A stretch of 64,000 nt of DNA from CALJFL01 sp964590005 (GTDB taxonomy: Bacteria > Pseudomonadota > Gammaproteobacteria > Pseudomonadales > Halieaceae), in NCBI GenBank assembly GCA_964590005.1, contig CAZPVJ010000151.1, positions 9,125 to 73,124 on the forward strand, written 5' to 3'. A program made the translations under genes and the position numbers. Below are positions 16,796 through 25,183 of this stretch, one piece after another (the stretch's first letter is position 1; each line of letters starts with the position of its first letter). The notes under the pieces are model-generated. The model saw only the letters and a list, made by a program, of their open reading frames with translations, was not told where the DNA came from and made no database searches.

Positions 16796-17416
16796 ATGCA
16801 GACGCTTACCCACCATGTAGGCGTCGCCGCGCCACTACTGCGCGACAACATCGATACCGACGCCATCATCCCCTCACGCGAGATGAAACTGGTCTCCAAA
16901 GAGGGGCTGGGCGCAGGTTTGTTTGCGGGTTGGCGCTATACCTTGCCCGGTGGGCGCGAGGATAACCCCGACTTCGTGTTAAACCAGGCACCTTATGTCG
17001 GCACCAGCATTTTGCTGTCAGGGTCTAACTTTGGCTGCGGCTCCTCCCGTGAGCACGCCGTCTGGGCGCTGGGAGAATACGGTATACGAGTGATTGTCGC
17101 AGTATCGTTCGGCAGCATTTTCTACAACAACTGCGTTCTCAATGGCATTCTTCCGATCGAGCTACCAGAGCAGGCAATCGCCGAACTGACTGCGGCAACG
17201 GCCGGCGACCCGGCCAACAACACACTGGTCGTCGATCTTCCCGAGCAACAGATCAGTACCCGCGCAGGGAAATCATTCTCTTTCAGCATCAATGCCGCTC
17301 ACAAGGCCATGCTCATTGAGGGCCTGGACGGCATCGCACTGACTGAACAGCACAGCTCAACGATAGAATCCTTCGAGCAGCGAGACCGGGAACAACGCCC
17401 CTGGGTCTATCTCTAG
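16796..17416 (+). CDS. Aconitase-family hydro-lyase small subunit (LeuD/DmdB-like)
   Basis: A 206-residue swivel-domain subunit beginning at ATG 16796, right after the large-subunit stop; in-frame codons further upstream are inside that gene. It shows DNIDTDAIIPSREM, the loop SGSNFGCGSSREHAVWAL that binds the substrate carboxylate, and FGSIFYNNCVLNGILPIELPE. Forms the heterodimer with the preceding LeuC-like protein. Whether it acts on isopropylmalate or on a catabolic alkylmalate is decided by context, which here favours catabolism. It converges with the CaiB gene at 17432 with only 15 nt between and no clear terminator. Confidence 0.92.
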   Translation: MQTLTHHVGVAAPLLRDNIDTDAIIPSREMKLVSKEGLGAGLFAGWRYTLPGGREDNPDFVLNQAPYVGTSILLSGSNFGCGSSREHAVWALGEYGIRVIVAVSFGSIFYNNCVLNGILPIELPEQAIAELTAATAGDPANNTLVVDLPEQQISTRAGKSFSFSINAAHKAMLIEGLDGIALTEQHSSTIESFEQRDREQRPWVYL

Positions 17417-17431
17417 GGTTTTCGGGTCAAG

Positions 17432-18640
17432 CTAAGCTGAATCAACGACGCGGACAAGGCCGGCGGCCAGCAACGCATTGATCTCTTCCTCGCTGTACCC
17501 GGCATCCCGCATCACCTGTCGAGTATGCTCACCCTCCCGCGGAATATCGCTTCGCAGGGCAAACTTCTCGCCATTCATTTCCAGCGGCAGCGAGGGCAGC
17601 TGGGTTTTGGCCCCCGCGTTTTCGGAATTGGGCAGTGTTACTGTCTGCAGGCCGCCACTGGCTAGCAGGTGGGGATCCCCGAACAGGTCCGCCGGTCGAT
17701 TTATCGGCGCGAAAGGCACACCCGCCCGATCGAGACGCTCGCTCAGCTCACGCTTGTCCATGGTAGCGAACAGTTGCTCTATCACCGGCAGGATCCGATC
17801 GCGCTGCCTGACCCGCTCGTTGTTGGCTTCGAGAGCTGGATCACCGGCAAACTCAACTAGCTCGAATTCCTCGCAGAACCGCTTCCAGAGCGTATCACTG
17901 ACCACGCCTACGAAAACGCGCTCGCCGTCGCCACTTTCAAATATGTCATAGACCGACCAGGCCGAACGGCGCACGGACATAGGTGGCGGAATATCGCCGG
18001 ACACGGCCTGTTGAGCCATGTGCTGACCCACCATAAACGCTGTTGTCTCAAACAGCGCACTGGAGACCATTTCTCCCTGGCCCGTGACATGCCGACGCTG
18101 CAGCGCGGCGAGAATCCCGATGACGCCAAACATGCCACCAGTAATATCAATCACCGATGAGCCGGCCCGTAGCGGACGATCCGGTAAGCCGGTCATATAG
18201 GCCAGGCCGCCCATCATCTGGGTGACCTCGTCGAGGGCAGTGCGATGCTCGTAAGGCCCGGACAGAAAACCCTTCAGTGAACAATAGATCAGTCTCGGGT
18301 TGAGCGTGCTCATTGCCTCAAAGCCAAAACCCAGCTTGTCCATGGCGCCAGGCCTGAAGTTTTCGATAAGAATATCTGCCCGGCTAACCAAACGCTGCGC
18401 CAACTCCGCGCCCTGCTCCGATTTCAGGTCGACGCAAATGCTCTGCTTGTTGCGGTTATACATGGGGAAGTAGCCCGCTCCCGACCCTTTGAGGCGCCGG
18501 GTATTGTCCCCCGCCAGCGGTTCTATCTTGACTACTTCGGCACCAAGATCGGCGAGAATGACCCCCACAGTGGGGCCCATCACCATGTGGGTAAACTCGA
18601 CAACCTTAATACCCTCCAGGGGTAAACCGCTGCTATCCAT
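17432..18640 (-). CDS. Class III CoA-transferase (CaiB/BaiF family)
   Basis: A 402-residue protein from ATG at 18640 with AGGA upstream; a much longer frame to 19300 runs antisense through the HMG-CoA-lyase gene and is not real. Family marks are GIKVVEFTHMVMGPTVGVIL, AEVVKIEPLAGDNTRRL, NRNKQSICVDLKSEQG, ENFRPGAMDKLGFGF and the catalytic Asp in VIDITGGMFGVIGILAAL. Transcribed away from the lyase gene across a shared promoter with a 20-bp palindrome. Together they suggest CoA activation of an acid followed by carbon-carbon cleavage of its 3-hydroxyacyl-CoA. Confidence 0.93.
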   Translation of the reverse strand: MDSSGLPLEGIKVVEFTHMVMGPTVGVILADLGAEVVKIEPLAGDNTRRLKGSGAGYFPMYNRNKQSICVDLKSEQGAELAQRLVSRADILIENFRPGAMDKLGFGFEAMSTLNPRLIYCSLKGFLSGPYEHRTALDEVTQMMGGLAYMTGLPDRPLRAGSSVIDITGGMFGVIGILAALQRRHVTGQGEMVSSALFETTAFMVGQHMAQQAVSGDIPPPMSVRRSAWSVYDIFESGDGERVFVGVVSDTLWKRFCEEFELVEFAGDPALEANNERVRQRDRILPVIEQLFATMDKRELSERLDRAGVPFAPINRPADLFGDPHLLASGGLQTVTLPNSENAGAKTQLPSLPLEMNGEKFALRSDIPREGEHTRQVMRDAGYSEEEINALLAAGLVRVVDSA

Positions 18641-18689
18641 GAATCCTGTTCCGTCGCCCGTTCGCGCTGGCACGTTATTTGGCCTGCAT

Positions 18690-18709
18690 TTGTTATTATG
18701 ATATAACAA
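18690..18709. promoter_or_regulatory. Palindromic operator TTGTTAT-N6-ATAACAA
   Basis: Perfect 7-bp arms separated by TATGAT, centred in the divergent CaiB (18640) / lyase (18756) promoter. The same arms with the same 6-nt spacing recur at 61791-61810 upstream of the second TonB receptor, with one outer base changed. The two copies suggest one regulator, not encoded near either site as far as I can tell. Confidence 0.6.
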
Positions 18710-18755
18710 TAGCTCTTTTAATGCGAAACGTAATTCCGCCAGAGGCCACTGCCCA

Positions 18756-19694
18756 GTGAGTATCGACATAGAAATCAGCGAGGTAGGCCCCCGGGACGGC
18801 CTGCAGAGCCTCGATAGCATCATGCCAACCGAAGCCAAAAAAGCATGGATCAAGGCACAGTTCGAAGCGGGCACACCGGAAATCGAAGTGGGCTCGTTTG
18901 TACCGGCCAGCCTACTCCCGCAATTGGCTGATACCGCGGAGTTGGTGGAGTACGCACGGGCGCTCGACGGACTAACCGTCGCCGTGCTCGTGCCCAACCT
19001 CCGAGGGTTGGAGGCCGCAGTTGCCAGTGGCGCACATAAGGTCTCCATACCGTTCTCGATGAGCGAGCAGCATTCCCTGAAAAACGTCAAGAAATCCCAT
19101 GACCAGATGCGCGAGGAGGTAAAGCGCTGCGTCGACTTCCTGAACACCGTGCCTGCCGATGATCGACCAAGCCTCGAAGTTGGCCTGTCGACCGCCTTCG
19201 GCTGCACCCTGGAGGGGGAGGTACCGGAAGCACGGGTGATTGGCATCGCTGAACAGGTTGTCGCCATGGGAGTCGATGAGGTGGGCCTGTCCGATACCAC
19301 GGGCTACGGCAATCCGGCTCAACTCAAACGCCTGGCCGAAGGCATTTGGGCGAACTGCGGGCGGGACAAACTCAACGGCGTGCACCTGCACAATACCCGC
19401 GGACAGGGCCTGGCCAACGCGTTGATGGCGGTGGAACTGGGTATGACAACTATCGATAGCTCACTGGGCGGCATTGGCGGCTGCCCCTGGGCGCCCGGCG
19501 CCAGCGGCAACATCGTCACCGAAGATCTGGTTTTTTTACTCGAATCGATGGGCTTAAACACCGGGATAGACCTGGAAGCGCTGTTCCAGGTCCGCGACCT
19601 GGTGCAAGCCGCGTTACCAGACGAAGAACTGTACGGTTTCACCCCCGCGGCCGGCCTGCCGCTGACCTACAGAAAAGCCTCGGGTCGCGCCTGA
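18756..19694 (+). CDS. HMG-CoA lyase-like pyruvate-carboxyltransferase family enzyme
   Basis: A 312-residue DRE-TIM metallolyase starting with GTG at 18756, with AGAGG upstream. SEVGPRDGLQ (the metal and catalytic Asp/Arg), EVGSFVPASLLPQLADT, HLHNTRGQGLANALMAV (metal His pair) and GGCPWAPGASGN (the catalytic cysteine loop) follow the HMG-CoA lyase pattern closely. It would cleave a 3-hydroxy-3-methylglutaryl-CoA or a related 3-hydroxyacyl-CoA such as citramalyl-CoA. It is flanked by CaiB genes and a LeuCD-like hydratase, so a branched dicarboxylate pathway is likely. Exact substrate not assignable. Confidence 0.9.
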   Translation: MSIDIEISEVGPRDGLQSLDSIMPTEAKKAWIKAQFEAGTPEIEVGSFVPASLLPQLADTAELVEYARALDGLTVAVLVPNLRGLEAAVASGAHKVSIPFSMSEQHSLKNVKKSHDQMREEVKRCVDFLNTVPADDRPSLEVGLSTAFGCTLEGEVPEARVIGIAEQVVAMGVDEVGLSDTTGYGNPAQLKRLAEGIWANCGRDKLNGVHLHNTRGQGLANALMAVELGMTTIDSSLGGIGGCPWAPGASGNIVTEDLVFLLESMGLNTGIDLEALFQVRDLVQAALPDEELYGFTPAAGLPLTYRKASGRA

Positions 19695-19709
19695 GCAGCA
19701 ACGGCAGGC

Positions 19710-20909
19710 CTAGACGACAACACCCTCTCCCCGTAACGCACTGATTTTCTCACCGCTGTAGCCAAGCACTTCAGTAAGCACATTGTCGGTATGCTCACCC
19801 AGCAGAGGTGCCGCTGAAAAGCTGTCCTCGTCGGTACGGGATAGTTTGATCGGGTTGCCCGGCCCGCGAGTTTTGCTGCCCCCGGGGTGATGAAGGTCGA
19901 CCACCATATTCCGGGCCAACACCTGTTCGTCGCTCAATGCCTCGGCGAAGTTATTTACACGGGCACAGGGGATACGTTTCTCCTCAAGTTGCTGTAACCA
20001 GTGGTCACTGCTATTGGTGGCCAGCAACCGCGACAGATTCTCCTCGATGAACGCCTTGTCTTCGAGGCGCCCGGGCTGGGTATCGTACTTGGGGTCTCGG
20101 AAGGGTTCAAAGTCCAACATCTCCACCAGGTTGTGCCAGAATTTGTCGAGAATGACGGCGATAATGATCTGGCCATCGGCAGTGGCGAAGCTGTTGTAGG
20201 GCACGTGGACAAAGTGACTGTTCCCAATGGGCTCTGGATTTTCACCCGACAGGAAATACATGGTCGCCATGTAGTTGAGCATGGATATCTGGCAATCCAG
20301 CATCGATATATCGACATGCTGGCCCACCCCACTCTTTTCGCGCTCATACAGCGCAGCCAGGATCCCCATTGCACCGAACATACCACCACCAAGGTCGCCA
20401 ATCGGTATCCCCGCTCGCACCTTTTCGGCAGAGTCCATTCCGGTGATCGACATCCCGCCACCGAGCGCCTGTACCACCTGGTCGAATGCCGGCCGCTGGA
20501 AATTCGGACCTGTGGAACCGAACCCGCTCACGGAGCAGGAAATAATCCTGGGATTTATCTCTGCCAGTTGGCTATAGCCAATGCCCAGCTTGTCCGCCAC
20601 CCCGGCAGAGAAATTTTCCATAACCACATCGGACACCCGGACCAGGTCATAAAAGACCTCCAAGCCCTCCGGTGATTTCAGGTCAATGGCGACACTGCGC
20701 TTATTCCGGTTCAGAGTAATGAAGTAAGCACCCTGCCCGTCCAGGGAGTTGGCGGGGTCTTTAGCCAGTAGGCTGCGTGTCCCCTCGCCCGCCAGGGGTT
20801 CGACCTTGATCGTATCTGCCCCGAGATCGGCGACTATCATTGCACCGTAAGGGCCGGATAGCATGTGGGTGAGATCCAGCATGCGTACGCCGGAGAGAGG
20901 CTTGGACAT
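19710..20909 (-). CDS. Class III CoA-transferase (CaiB/BaiF family)
   Basis: A 399-residue family member, ATG at 20909 with GGAGGG 6-11 nt upstream. GVRMLDLTHMLSGPYGAMIV, ADTIKVEPLAGEGTRSL, ENFSAGVADKLGIGY and the catalytic-Asp segment PIGDLGGGMFGAMGILAALYE are seen. The start is immediately preceded by a copy of the AAATGTCCGNACATTT-type operator, so it belongs to the proposed GntR regulon. With the acyl-CoA dehydrogenase, MaoC hydratase and CitE-like lyase nearby it would supply the CoA ester at the top of an itaconate/mesaconate/methylsuccinate-like route. Substrate inferred. Confidence 0.93.
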   Translation of the reverse strand: MSKPLSGVRMLDLTHMLSGPYGAMIVADLGADTIKVEPLAGEGTRSLLAKDPANSLDGQGAYFITLNRNKRSVAIDLKSPEGLEVFYDLVRVSDVVMENFSAGVADKLGIGYSQLAEINPRIISCSVSGFGSTGPNFQRPAFDQVVQALGGGMSITGMDSAEKVRAGIPIGDLGGGMFGAMGILAALYEREKSGVGQHVDISMLDCQISMLNYMATMYFLSGENPEPIGNSHFVHVPYNSFATADGQIIIAVILDKFWHNLVEMLDFEPFRDPKYDTQPGRLEDKAFIEENLSRLLATNSSDHWLQQLEEKRIPCARVNNFAEALSDEQVLARNMVVDLHHPGGSKTRGPGNPIKLSRTDEDSFSAAPLLGEHTDNVLTEVLGYSGEKISALRGEGVVV

Positions 20910-20923
20910 TCGTACCCTCCACT

Positions 20924-20939
20924 AAATGACCGGACAAAG
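20924..20939. promoter_or_regulatory. GntR-type operator, site A
   Basis: AAATGACCGGACAAAG matches AAATGTCCGNACATTT at most positions. It lies 15 nt before the CaiB start at 20909 and about 110 nt before the nitroreductase start at 21051. Confidence 0.5.
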
Positions 20940-21050
20940 GACGTCATTCTATCACACTGGCTCTCTCCCACCGGTAGTGTGCGTTTGTCAGTTACAGGGG
21001 AATTTCCTGACGCTACACTAACCGCTTCACCAACACGGAGAGCGACAGCT

Positions 21051-21716
21051 ATGGATGTGCACGAGGCAATAGAGGGCCGGCAATCCATCCGGGGCTTCCT
21101 GCGGGACAAGCCAGTACCCACGGAAACGATCGAGGAGATACTCAGGATCGCGGGGCGCGCGCCATCGGGGTCAAACATTCAGCCCTGGCATGCCTGGGTT
21201 GCTGTTGGTGACCAGCGGGATGCCATCGCGGAAGCCTGCCAGGCCCGGCATCGTGCGGGTGACCCGGGGGAGCAAGAATACAACTACTATCCCGTGGAGT
21301 GGCGCGAGCCGTATATAGGCCGACGCAGGAATACCGGCTGGGGACTGTACGGTCATCTTGGCATCGAGAAAGGCGACAAGGAAAATATGGCGCTGCAACA
21401 CGGCCGCAACTACGGTTTTTTTGATGCACCCGTCGCACTCTTTTTCACCATAGACCGCGACATGGAACTGGGCAGCTGGATAGATTACGGGATGTTTTTA
21501 CAGTCGATCATGCTCGCAGCGCGGGGCTTTGGCCTGGAGACCTGTCCGCAGGCCGCCTTCCTGAAATATCACGACACCGTAATGACAATGATCGGCGCAC
21601 CGACGGAACAGATGTTCGTCTGCGCCATGTCGCTGGGTTATGCAGATGAGGCGGCGCAGGTAAATACCTACCGTACACCGCGACTGGCGGTGAGCGATTT
21701 TACCGTCTTCCTTTAG
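21051..21716 (+). CDS. Nitroreductase-family flavoprotein
   Basis: A 221-residue FMN-dependent oxidoreductase beginning at ATG 21051 (CGGAGAG upstream). AIEGRQSIRGFLRDKPV and GRAPSGSNIQPWHAWV at the N-terminus are the FMN-phosphate and dimer regions, and SWIDYGMFLQSIMLAARGFGLETCPQAAF is the central helix. Family members reduce nitro groups, quinones, enones or flavins with NAD(P)H. It is divergent from CaiB and convergent with the acyl-CoA dehydrogenase. An enoate or imide reductase role is possible given context, but nothing in the sequence settles it. Confidence 0.9.
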   Translation: MDVHEAIEGRQSIRGFLRDKPVPTETIEEILRIAGRAPSGSNIQPWHAWVAVGDQRDAIAEACQARHRAGDPGEQEYNYYPVEWREPYIGRRRNTGWGLYGHLGIEKGDKENMALQHGRNYGFFDAPVALFFTIDRDMELGSWIDYGMFLQSIMLAARGFGLETCPQAAFLKYHDTVMTMIGAPTEQMFVCAMSLGYADEAAQVNTYRTPRLAVSDFTVFL

Positions 21717-21729
21717 CCCGGTAGAGGAC

Positions 21730-22902
21730 TCAGCTCTCTGACCGGGCCACCATTTGCTTGGCGATAATCATGCGCTGAATTTCATTGGTCCCTTCACCGA
21801 TACACATCAAGGGCGCATCGCGGTAAAAACGCTCTATTTCATATTCTGGCGAATAGCTATAACCACCGAATACACGCAGCCCATCCAGGCTGTTCTGAAC
21901 AGCAGCCTCAGAGGCGAAGTATTTTGCCTGGCCCGCCTCCAGATCACAGCGCTCACCCAGGTCATATTTGCGGGCAGCCTGCTCGACCAACAATCTGGCT
22001 GCCTCTGCCCGCGTGGACATCTCCGCCAACATCAACTGAACCGCCTGATGCTCGGCAATGGGTTTGCCGAAGGTCTTGCGGTCCTTGGCATAGGCAAGAG
22101 ACATCTTGGTCGCCCCTGAGGCCATGCCGGCACCACGGGCGGCGATATTTATCCGCCCGAGCTCCAGGCCGCCCGCCACCTGAACAAACCCCCGGCCCTC
22201 CTCGCCACCGATAAGATTATCGGCGCTCACCCGGTAATCCTGGAATATCAGTTCAGCACTATCGATAGCGCGGTAGCCCAACTTCTTGAGCTTCTTACCG
22301 ACCGTAAAGCCCTCGCCTTTCTCACACAGGAACAGACTCATTCCCTTATGGGCCGGCGATACCGTGGGGTCGGTTTTGGTGAGCACCGCCAGGCAATTGC
22401 CCTTGATGCCATTGGATATCCAGGTCTTGGTCCCATTGATGACATAATCATCGCCGTCACGACTGGCGACCATGCGAATACCCTGCAGATCACTGCCTGC
22501 ATCGGGCTCGGTAAGCCCGATACCACCCCGCAGCTCCCCGGTAGCAAAGCGTGGCAGGAAACGTTCTTTCTGAGCTTCTGTACCTGCGCGCTCTACACAG
22601 CTGGCCATTATCAGGTGCGAGTTGAAAATACCCGACGGAGCCATCCAGACCTCGCATATCCTGGACACAATGCGCGCATAGGTGGTCGCGTTCAGGCCAA
22701 GGCCGCCATAATCCTGGGAAATAGTTGCACCAAAAAGACCCAGCTCCTTCATCTGCTCGACCAGCTCCTCGGGGTATTCGTCCGCCTGGTCATAGTGCCT
22801 GGCGATAGGCTTCACTTCCTTGTCTACCCAACGTCCCACCGTATCGAGAATCTGTTCTTCGATCTCGGCATATTCCTGCGGATCCATGTCTGTACTGGCC
22901 AT
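21730..22902 (-). CDS. Acyl-CoA dehydrogenase
   Basis: A 390-residue FAD enzyme that would introduce an alpha,beta double bond into an acyl-CoA. It shows GGIGLTEPDAGSDLQGI (FAD binding), NGTKTWISNGIKGN, and the C-terminal FYRDAPLMCIGEGTNEIQ containing the catalytic Glu. Length is standard for short/medium-chain and methylsuccinyl- or isobutyryl-type dehydrogenases. Co-directional with the MaoC hydratase just upstream (18 nt gap), which would hydrate its product. Likely transcribed from the site-B promoter. Substrate unknown; a branched dicarboxylyl-CoA fits the neighbourhood. Confidence 0.94.
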   Translation of the reverse strand: MASTDMDPQEYAEIEEQILDTVGRWVDKEVKPIARHYDQADEYPEELVEQMKELGLFGATISQDYGGLGLNATTYARIVSRICEVWMAPSGIFNSHLIMASCVERAGTEAQKERFLPRFATGELRGGIGLTEPDAGSDLQGIRMVASRDGDDYVINGTKTWISNGIKGNCLAVLTKTDPTVSPAHKGMSLFLCEKGEGFTVGKKLKKLGYRAIDSAELIFQDYRVSADNLIGGEEGRGFVQVAGGLELGRINIAARGAGMASGATKMSLAYAKDRKTFGKPIAEHQAVQLMLAEMSTRAEAARLLVEQAARKYDLGERCDLEAGQAKYFASEAAVQNSLDGLRVFGGYSYSPEYEIERFYRDAPLMCIGEGTNEIQRMIIAKQMVARSES

Positions 22903-22920
22903 ATCTTGGTCTCTCTGCGC

Positions 22921-23430
22921 TCAGGAGGCGTCGTTATCTTCGCGTTTGGGTATCAACATAGAGCGTTCGAACACGCAGACTTCGGTGCCGTGCTGATTGC
23001 GCCCAATGGTCTTAACGGTCACTACACCCGCATTGGGGCGCGACTTTGATTCTCGCTTGTTAAGCACCTCTGTCTCGGCATACAGCGTATCGCCGGGAAA
23101 AACAGGTGCCGTCAAGGCGATCTCTTTCCAACCGAGATTGGCGATAGCCTTTTCGCTCACATCAGACACACTCATTCCCACCAGCACTGCCACCGTCAAT
23201 GGGCTGCATATCAGCGGCTTGCCAAATTCGGTGTCTTTCGCGTATTCCTCGTCAAAGTGCAGCGGATGTGTATTCATCGTTAGCAAGGTAAACCAGGCGT
23301 TGTCATGCTGACTTATCGTGCGACCAGGATGATGCTCGTAAATATCCCCTACCGTGAAGTCCTCGTACAACCGCCCACTCGCGGCTCGGTAACGATTTGG
23401 TCCAACCTGTTCATCTTGCCTTAGCGACAT
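22921..23430 (-). CDS. MaoC-family enoyl-CoA hydratase (itaconyl/mesaconyl-CoA hydratase-like)
   Basis: A 169-residue hot-dog hydratase: RLYEDFTVGDIYEHHPGRTI, then the catalytic MNTHPLHFDEEYAKDTEFGKP and CSPLTVAVLVGMSV, then GDTLYAETEVLNKRESKSRP. These features match MaoC-type mesaconyl- or itaconyl-CoA hydratases that work with a CitE-like citramalyl-CoA lyase (such a lyase is encoded at 24293). ATG at 23430. Its promoter is shared with the divergent GntR gene and carries operator site B, so it is probably GntR-controlled. Confidence 0.88.
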   Translation of the reverse strand: MSLRQDEQVGPNRYRAASGRLYEDFTVGDIYEHHPGRTISQHDNAWFTLLTMNTHPLHFDEEYAKDTEFGKPLICSPLTVAVLVGMSVSDVSEKAIANLGWKEIALTAPVFPGDTLYAETEVLNKRESKSRPNAGVVTVKTIGRNQHGTEVCVFERSMLIPKREDNDAS

Positions 23431-23461
23431 CTCATTACACCTCGAACTTGCTTCTCACGTT

Positions 23462-23477
23462 AAATGTACGGACAATA
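23462..23477. promoter_or_regulatory. GntR-type operator, site B (GntR/MaoC divergent promoter)
   Basis: AAATGTACGGACAATA; read on the other strand it is TATTGTCCGTACATTT, 14 of 16 matches to the consensus. It lies between the MaoC start (23430) and the GntR start (23508), the expected place for autoregulation. Confidence 0.65.
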
Positions 23478-23507
23478 GTATCTTATGTCGTAACCCGGGA
23501 AGCAAGC

Positions 23508-24284
23508 ATGTTAGCTGAGGCAAAAGCCGAATCCGGCACAGGACCCCGCTACAGGGTGATTGCAGAAGAACTGTTGAGCGCCATTCGAGGCGGCAAGCTG
23601 GCCGTGGGCACCCGAATGCCCGGCGAACTGGAGCTCATGAAGACCTATGGCGTGAGCCGACATACCATCCGCGAAGCTCTGCGGGTGCTCGAGGACGTGA
23701 AGCTGATAGAGCGTCGACGCGGCATAGGCACTATCGTGCTGGCACAGGAAACCCAGGAATCCTACGTACAGCTGGTCAAGGAGCCCTCGGAACTGTTCAG
23801 TTATCCTGAGGACAGCCGCCTGCGCGTGATCGAGCGCAACGACGTCAAGCTCAACAGGGCGCTGGCCAAAGAATTGAAGTGCCCTACCAGCAGCCAGTGG
23901 AGCTGCCTCTCCGGCCTGAGGCTGTTCGTAGAATCCGCTCAGCCAATCTGCTGGGTCAATGTCTATATTTTGCCCGAGTACGCGGACGTGGTAGCGAAGA
24001 TTGGAAGCACCTCCGCCCCGGTCTACCGGCTAATTTCAGAGCTCTACGACGAAGTGGTACAAAAGGTAGAAGTCGATATGTATGCGGACATAATGGACGA
24101 CCGTGTCGCCGGAATGCTGAACGTTGAACCGGGTTCGCCCTCACTCAAGGTCTGCCGGCGCTACTACGGCAACAACGGTCGGGTGTTTGAGGTTTCACTG
24201 TCTGAGCATGCGGCGGCCAATTTCAACTATTCCTTCGAATTCACCCGCGGTTGGCAGTCAGCTGACGGCTGGGCATGGAGCTAG
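23508..24284 (+). CDS. GntR-family regulator with UTRA domain (HutC type)
   Basis: A 258-residue regulator from ATG at 23508 (GGGA upstream; the longer frame from 23397 would run through the operator and the MaoC start). Residues 10-75 form a winged helix: RYRVIAEELLSAIRGGKLAV, GTRMPGELELMKTYGVSRHT, IREALRVLEDVKLIERRRGI, GTIV. The rest is a UTRA effector domain ending SLSEHAAANFNYSFEF. It overlaps or abuts the CitE-like gene. The palindrome in its own promoter recurs at five other promoters up to 40.5 kb, so it is the best candidate for the regulon's repressor. Effector unknown, possibly an acyl-CoA or dicarboxylate. Confidence 0.92.
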   Translation: MLAEAKAESGTGPRYRVIAEELLSAIRGGKLAVGTRMPGELELMKTYGVSRHTIREALRVLEDVKLIERRRGIGTIVLAQETQESYVQLVKEPSELFSYPEDSRLRVIERNDVKLNRALAKELKCPTSSQWSCLSGLRLFVESAQPICWVNVYILPEYADVVAKIGSTSAPVYRLISELYDEVVQKVEVDMYADIMDDRVAGMLNVEPGSPSLKVCRRYYGNNGRVFEVSLSEHAAANFNYSFEFTRGWQSADGWAWS

Positions 24285-24292
24285 CAGTGGGC

Positions 24293-25177
24293 ATGAAGAC
24301 TATCGACGAGATCAAGGTTATCCGCAGTTTTCTTTTTGCACCGGGTAATCACCCAAGAAAGGTGGAGAAAGTGTTCGCTGCCTCTGCCGACGCGGTCATC
24401 CTCGACCTTGAGGATGCCGTTGCCATCAGCGAAAAAGAGGCCACCCGCGCTGTGGTCGTTGAGGCCATGCAGCAACCGCGCAACTGCCTTGGTTACATCC
24501 GCGTCAATTCGCTGGATACCGGGTATTGCGAGGACGACATCAAGGCCGTCGTGGGTCCCTGGATAGATGGCATCGTTATTCCCAAGGTGGAATCGGCAGA
24601 TACCCTGGTCGCAATCGACAAGCTCATCAGCGCGGCTGAAAGCGAAGCAAATCTGACCCCTGGCGCCATCGACCTGATGCCCATTATCGAAACAGCCAGA
24701 GGCGTTGAATTTGCCTCCGAGATCGCTTCTGCCGTGCCCAGGGTACGACGCCTGTCTTTCGGCGGTGGCGACTACACCCTGGACCTGGACTATATCTGGA
24801 CCGCCGACGAGGAAGTCCTGGCCTACGCGCGGGCCCGAATCAGTCACGCTACCCGTGTCGCCAATATCGATCCACCCATCGACACAGTAGTCCTGCAAAT
24901 CAAGGACGATGAACGGTTCAGTGCCTCTGCCGCACGGGGCAAGAAGTATGGATTTGGAGGCAAGCTGTGCATTCACCCCAACCAGGTGCCGCTATGTAAC
25001 GCAGCTTTCACACCGGACGCTGACGAAATTGCACATGCACAGGCGGTTGTGACTGCCTTTGAGGAAGCGGAAGCGGCTGGTTCCGCCTCGATACAACTTG
25101 ATGGGTACTTCATAGACTACCCGATTGTTTACAAGGCACAACGCATTCTCGCGCTGGCCCGGCAACTGGCAGGATAA
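24293..25177 (+). CDS. CitE-like lyase (HpcH/HpaI aldolase family; citramalyl/malyl-CoA lyase-like)
   Basis: A 294-residue TIM-barrel enzyme. ATG at 24293 fits the family N-terminus; ATG at 24275, inside the GntR end, is also possible. RSFLFAPGNHPRKVEKVF, ADAVILDLEDAVAISEKEAT, IRVNSLDTGYCEDD, GIVIPKVESA, IIETARGV and GGKLCIHPNQV are the CoA- and Mg-binding motifs of citrate-lyase beta / malyl-CoA lyase proteins. The final segment includes GYFIDYPIVYKAQRIL. With MaoC hydratase and CaiB nearby it matches the Ict-Ich-Ccl arrangement of itaconate degradation, giving pyruvate and acetyl-CoA from citramalyl-CoA. Assignment inferred from context. Confidence 0.9.
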   Translation: MKTIDEIKVIRSFLFAPGNHPRKVEKVFAASADAVILDLEDAVAISEKEATRAVVVEAMQQPRNCLGYIRVNSLDTGYCEDDIKAVVGPWIDGIVIPKVESADTLVAIDKLISAAESEANLTPGAIDLMPIIETARGVEFASEIASAVPRVRRLSFGGGDYTLDLDYIWTADEEVLAYARARISHATRVANIDPPIDTVVLQIKDDERFSASAARGKKYGFGGKLCIHPNQVPLCNAAFTPDADEIAHAQAVVTAFEEAEAAGSASIQLDGYFIDYPIVYKAQRILALARQLAG

Positions 25178-25183
25178 CGCCCC

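Noticed and set aside
15394..17416. Assignment of the LeuC/LeuD pair as leucine biosynthesis leuCD
   Set aside because: No leuA or leuB is nearby and the neighbours are CoA-transferases and lyases. Family alone cannot prove either role, so I left gene symbols empty.
18641..19300. N-terminal extension of the CaiB protein to 19300
   Set aside because: The extension runs antisense through the HMG-CoA-lyase-like gene and across its promoter; family alignment and a ribosome site place the start at 18640.
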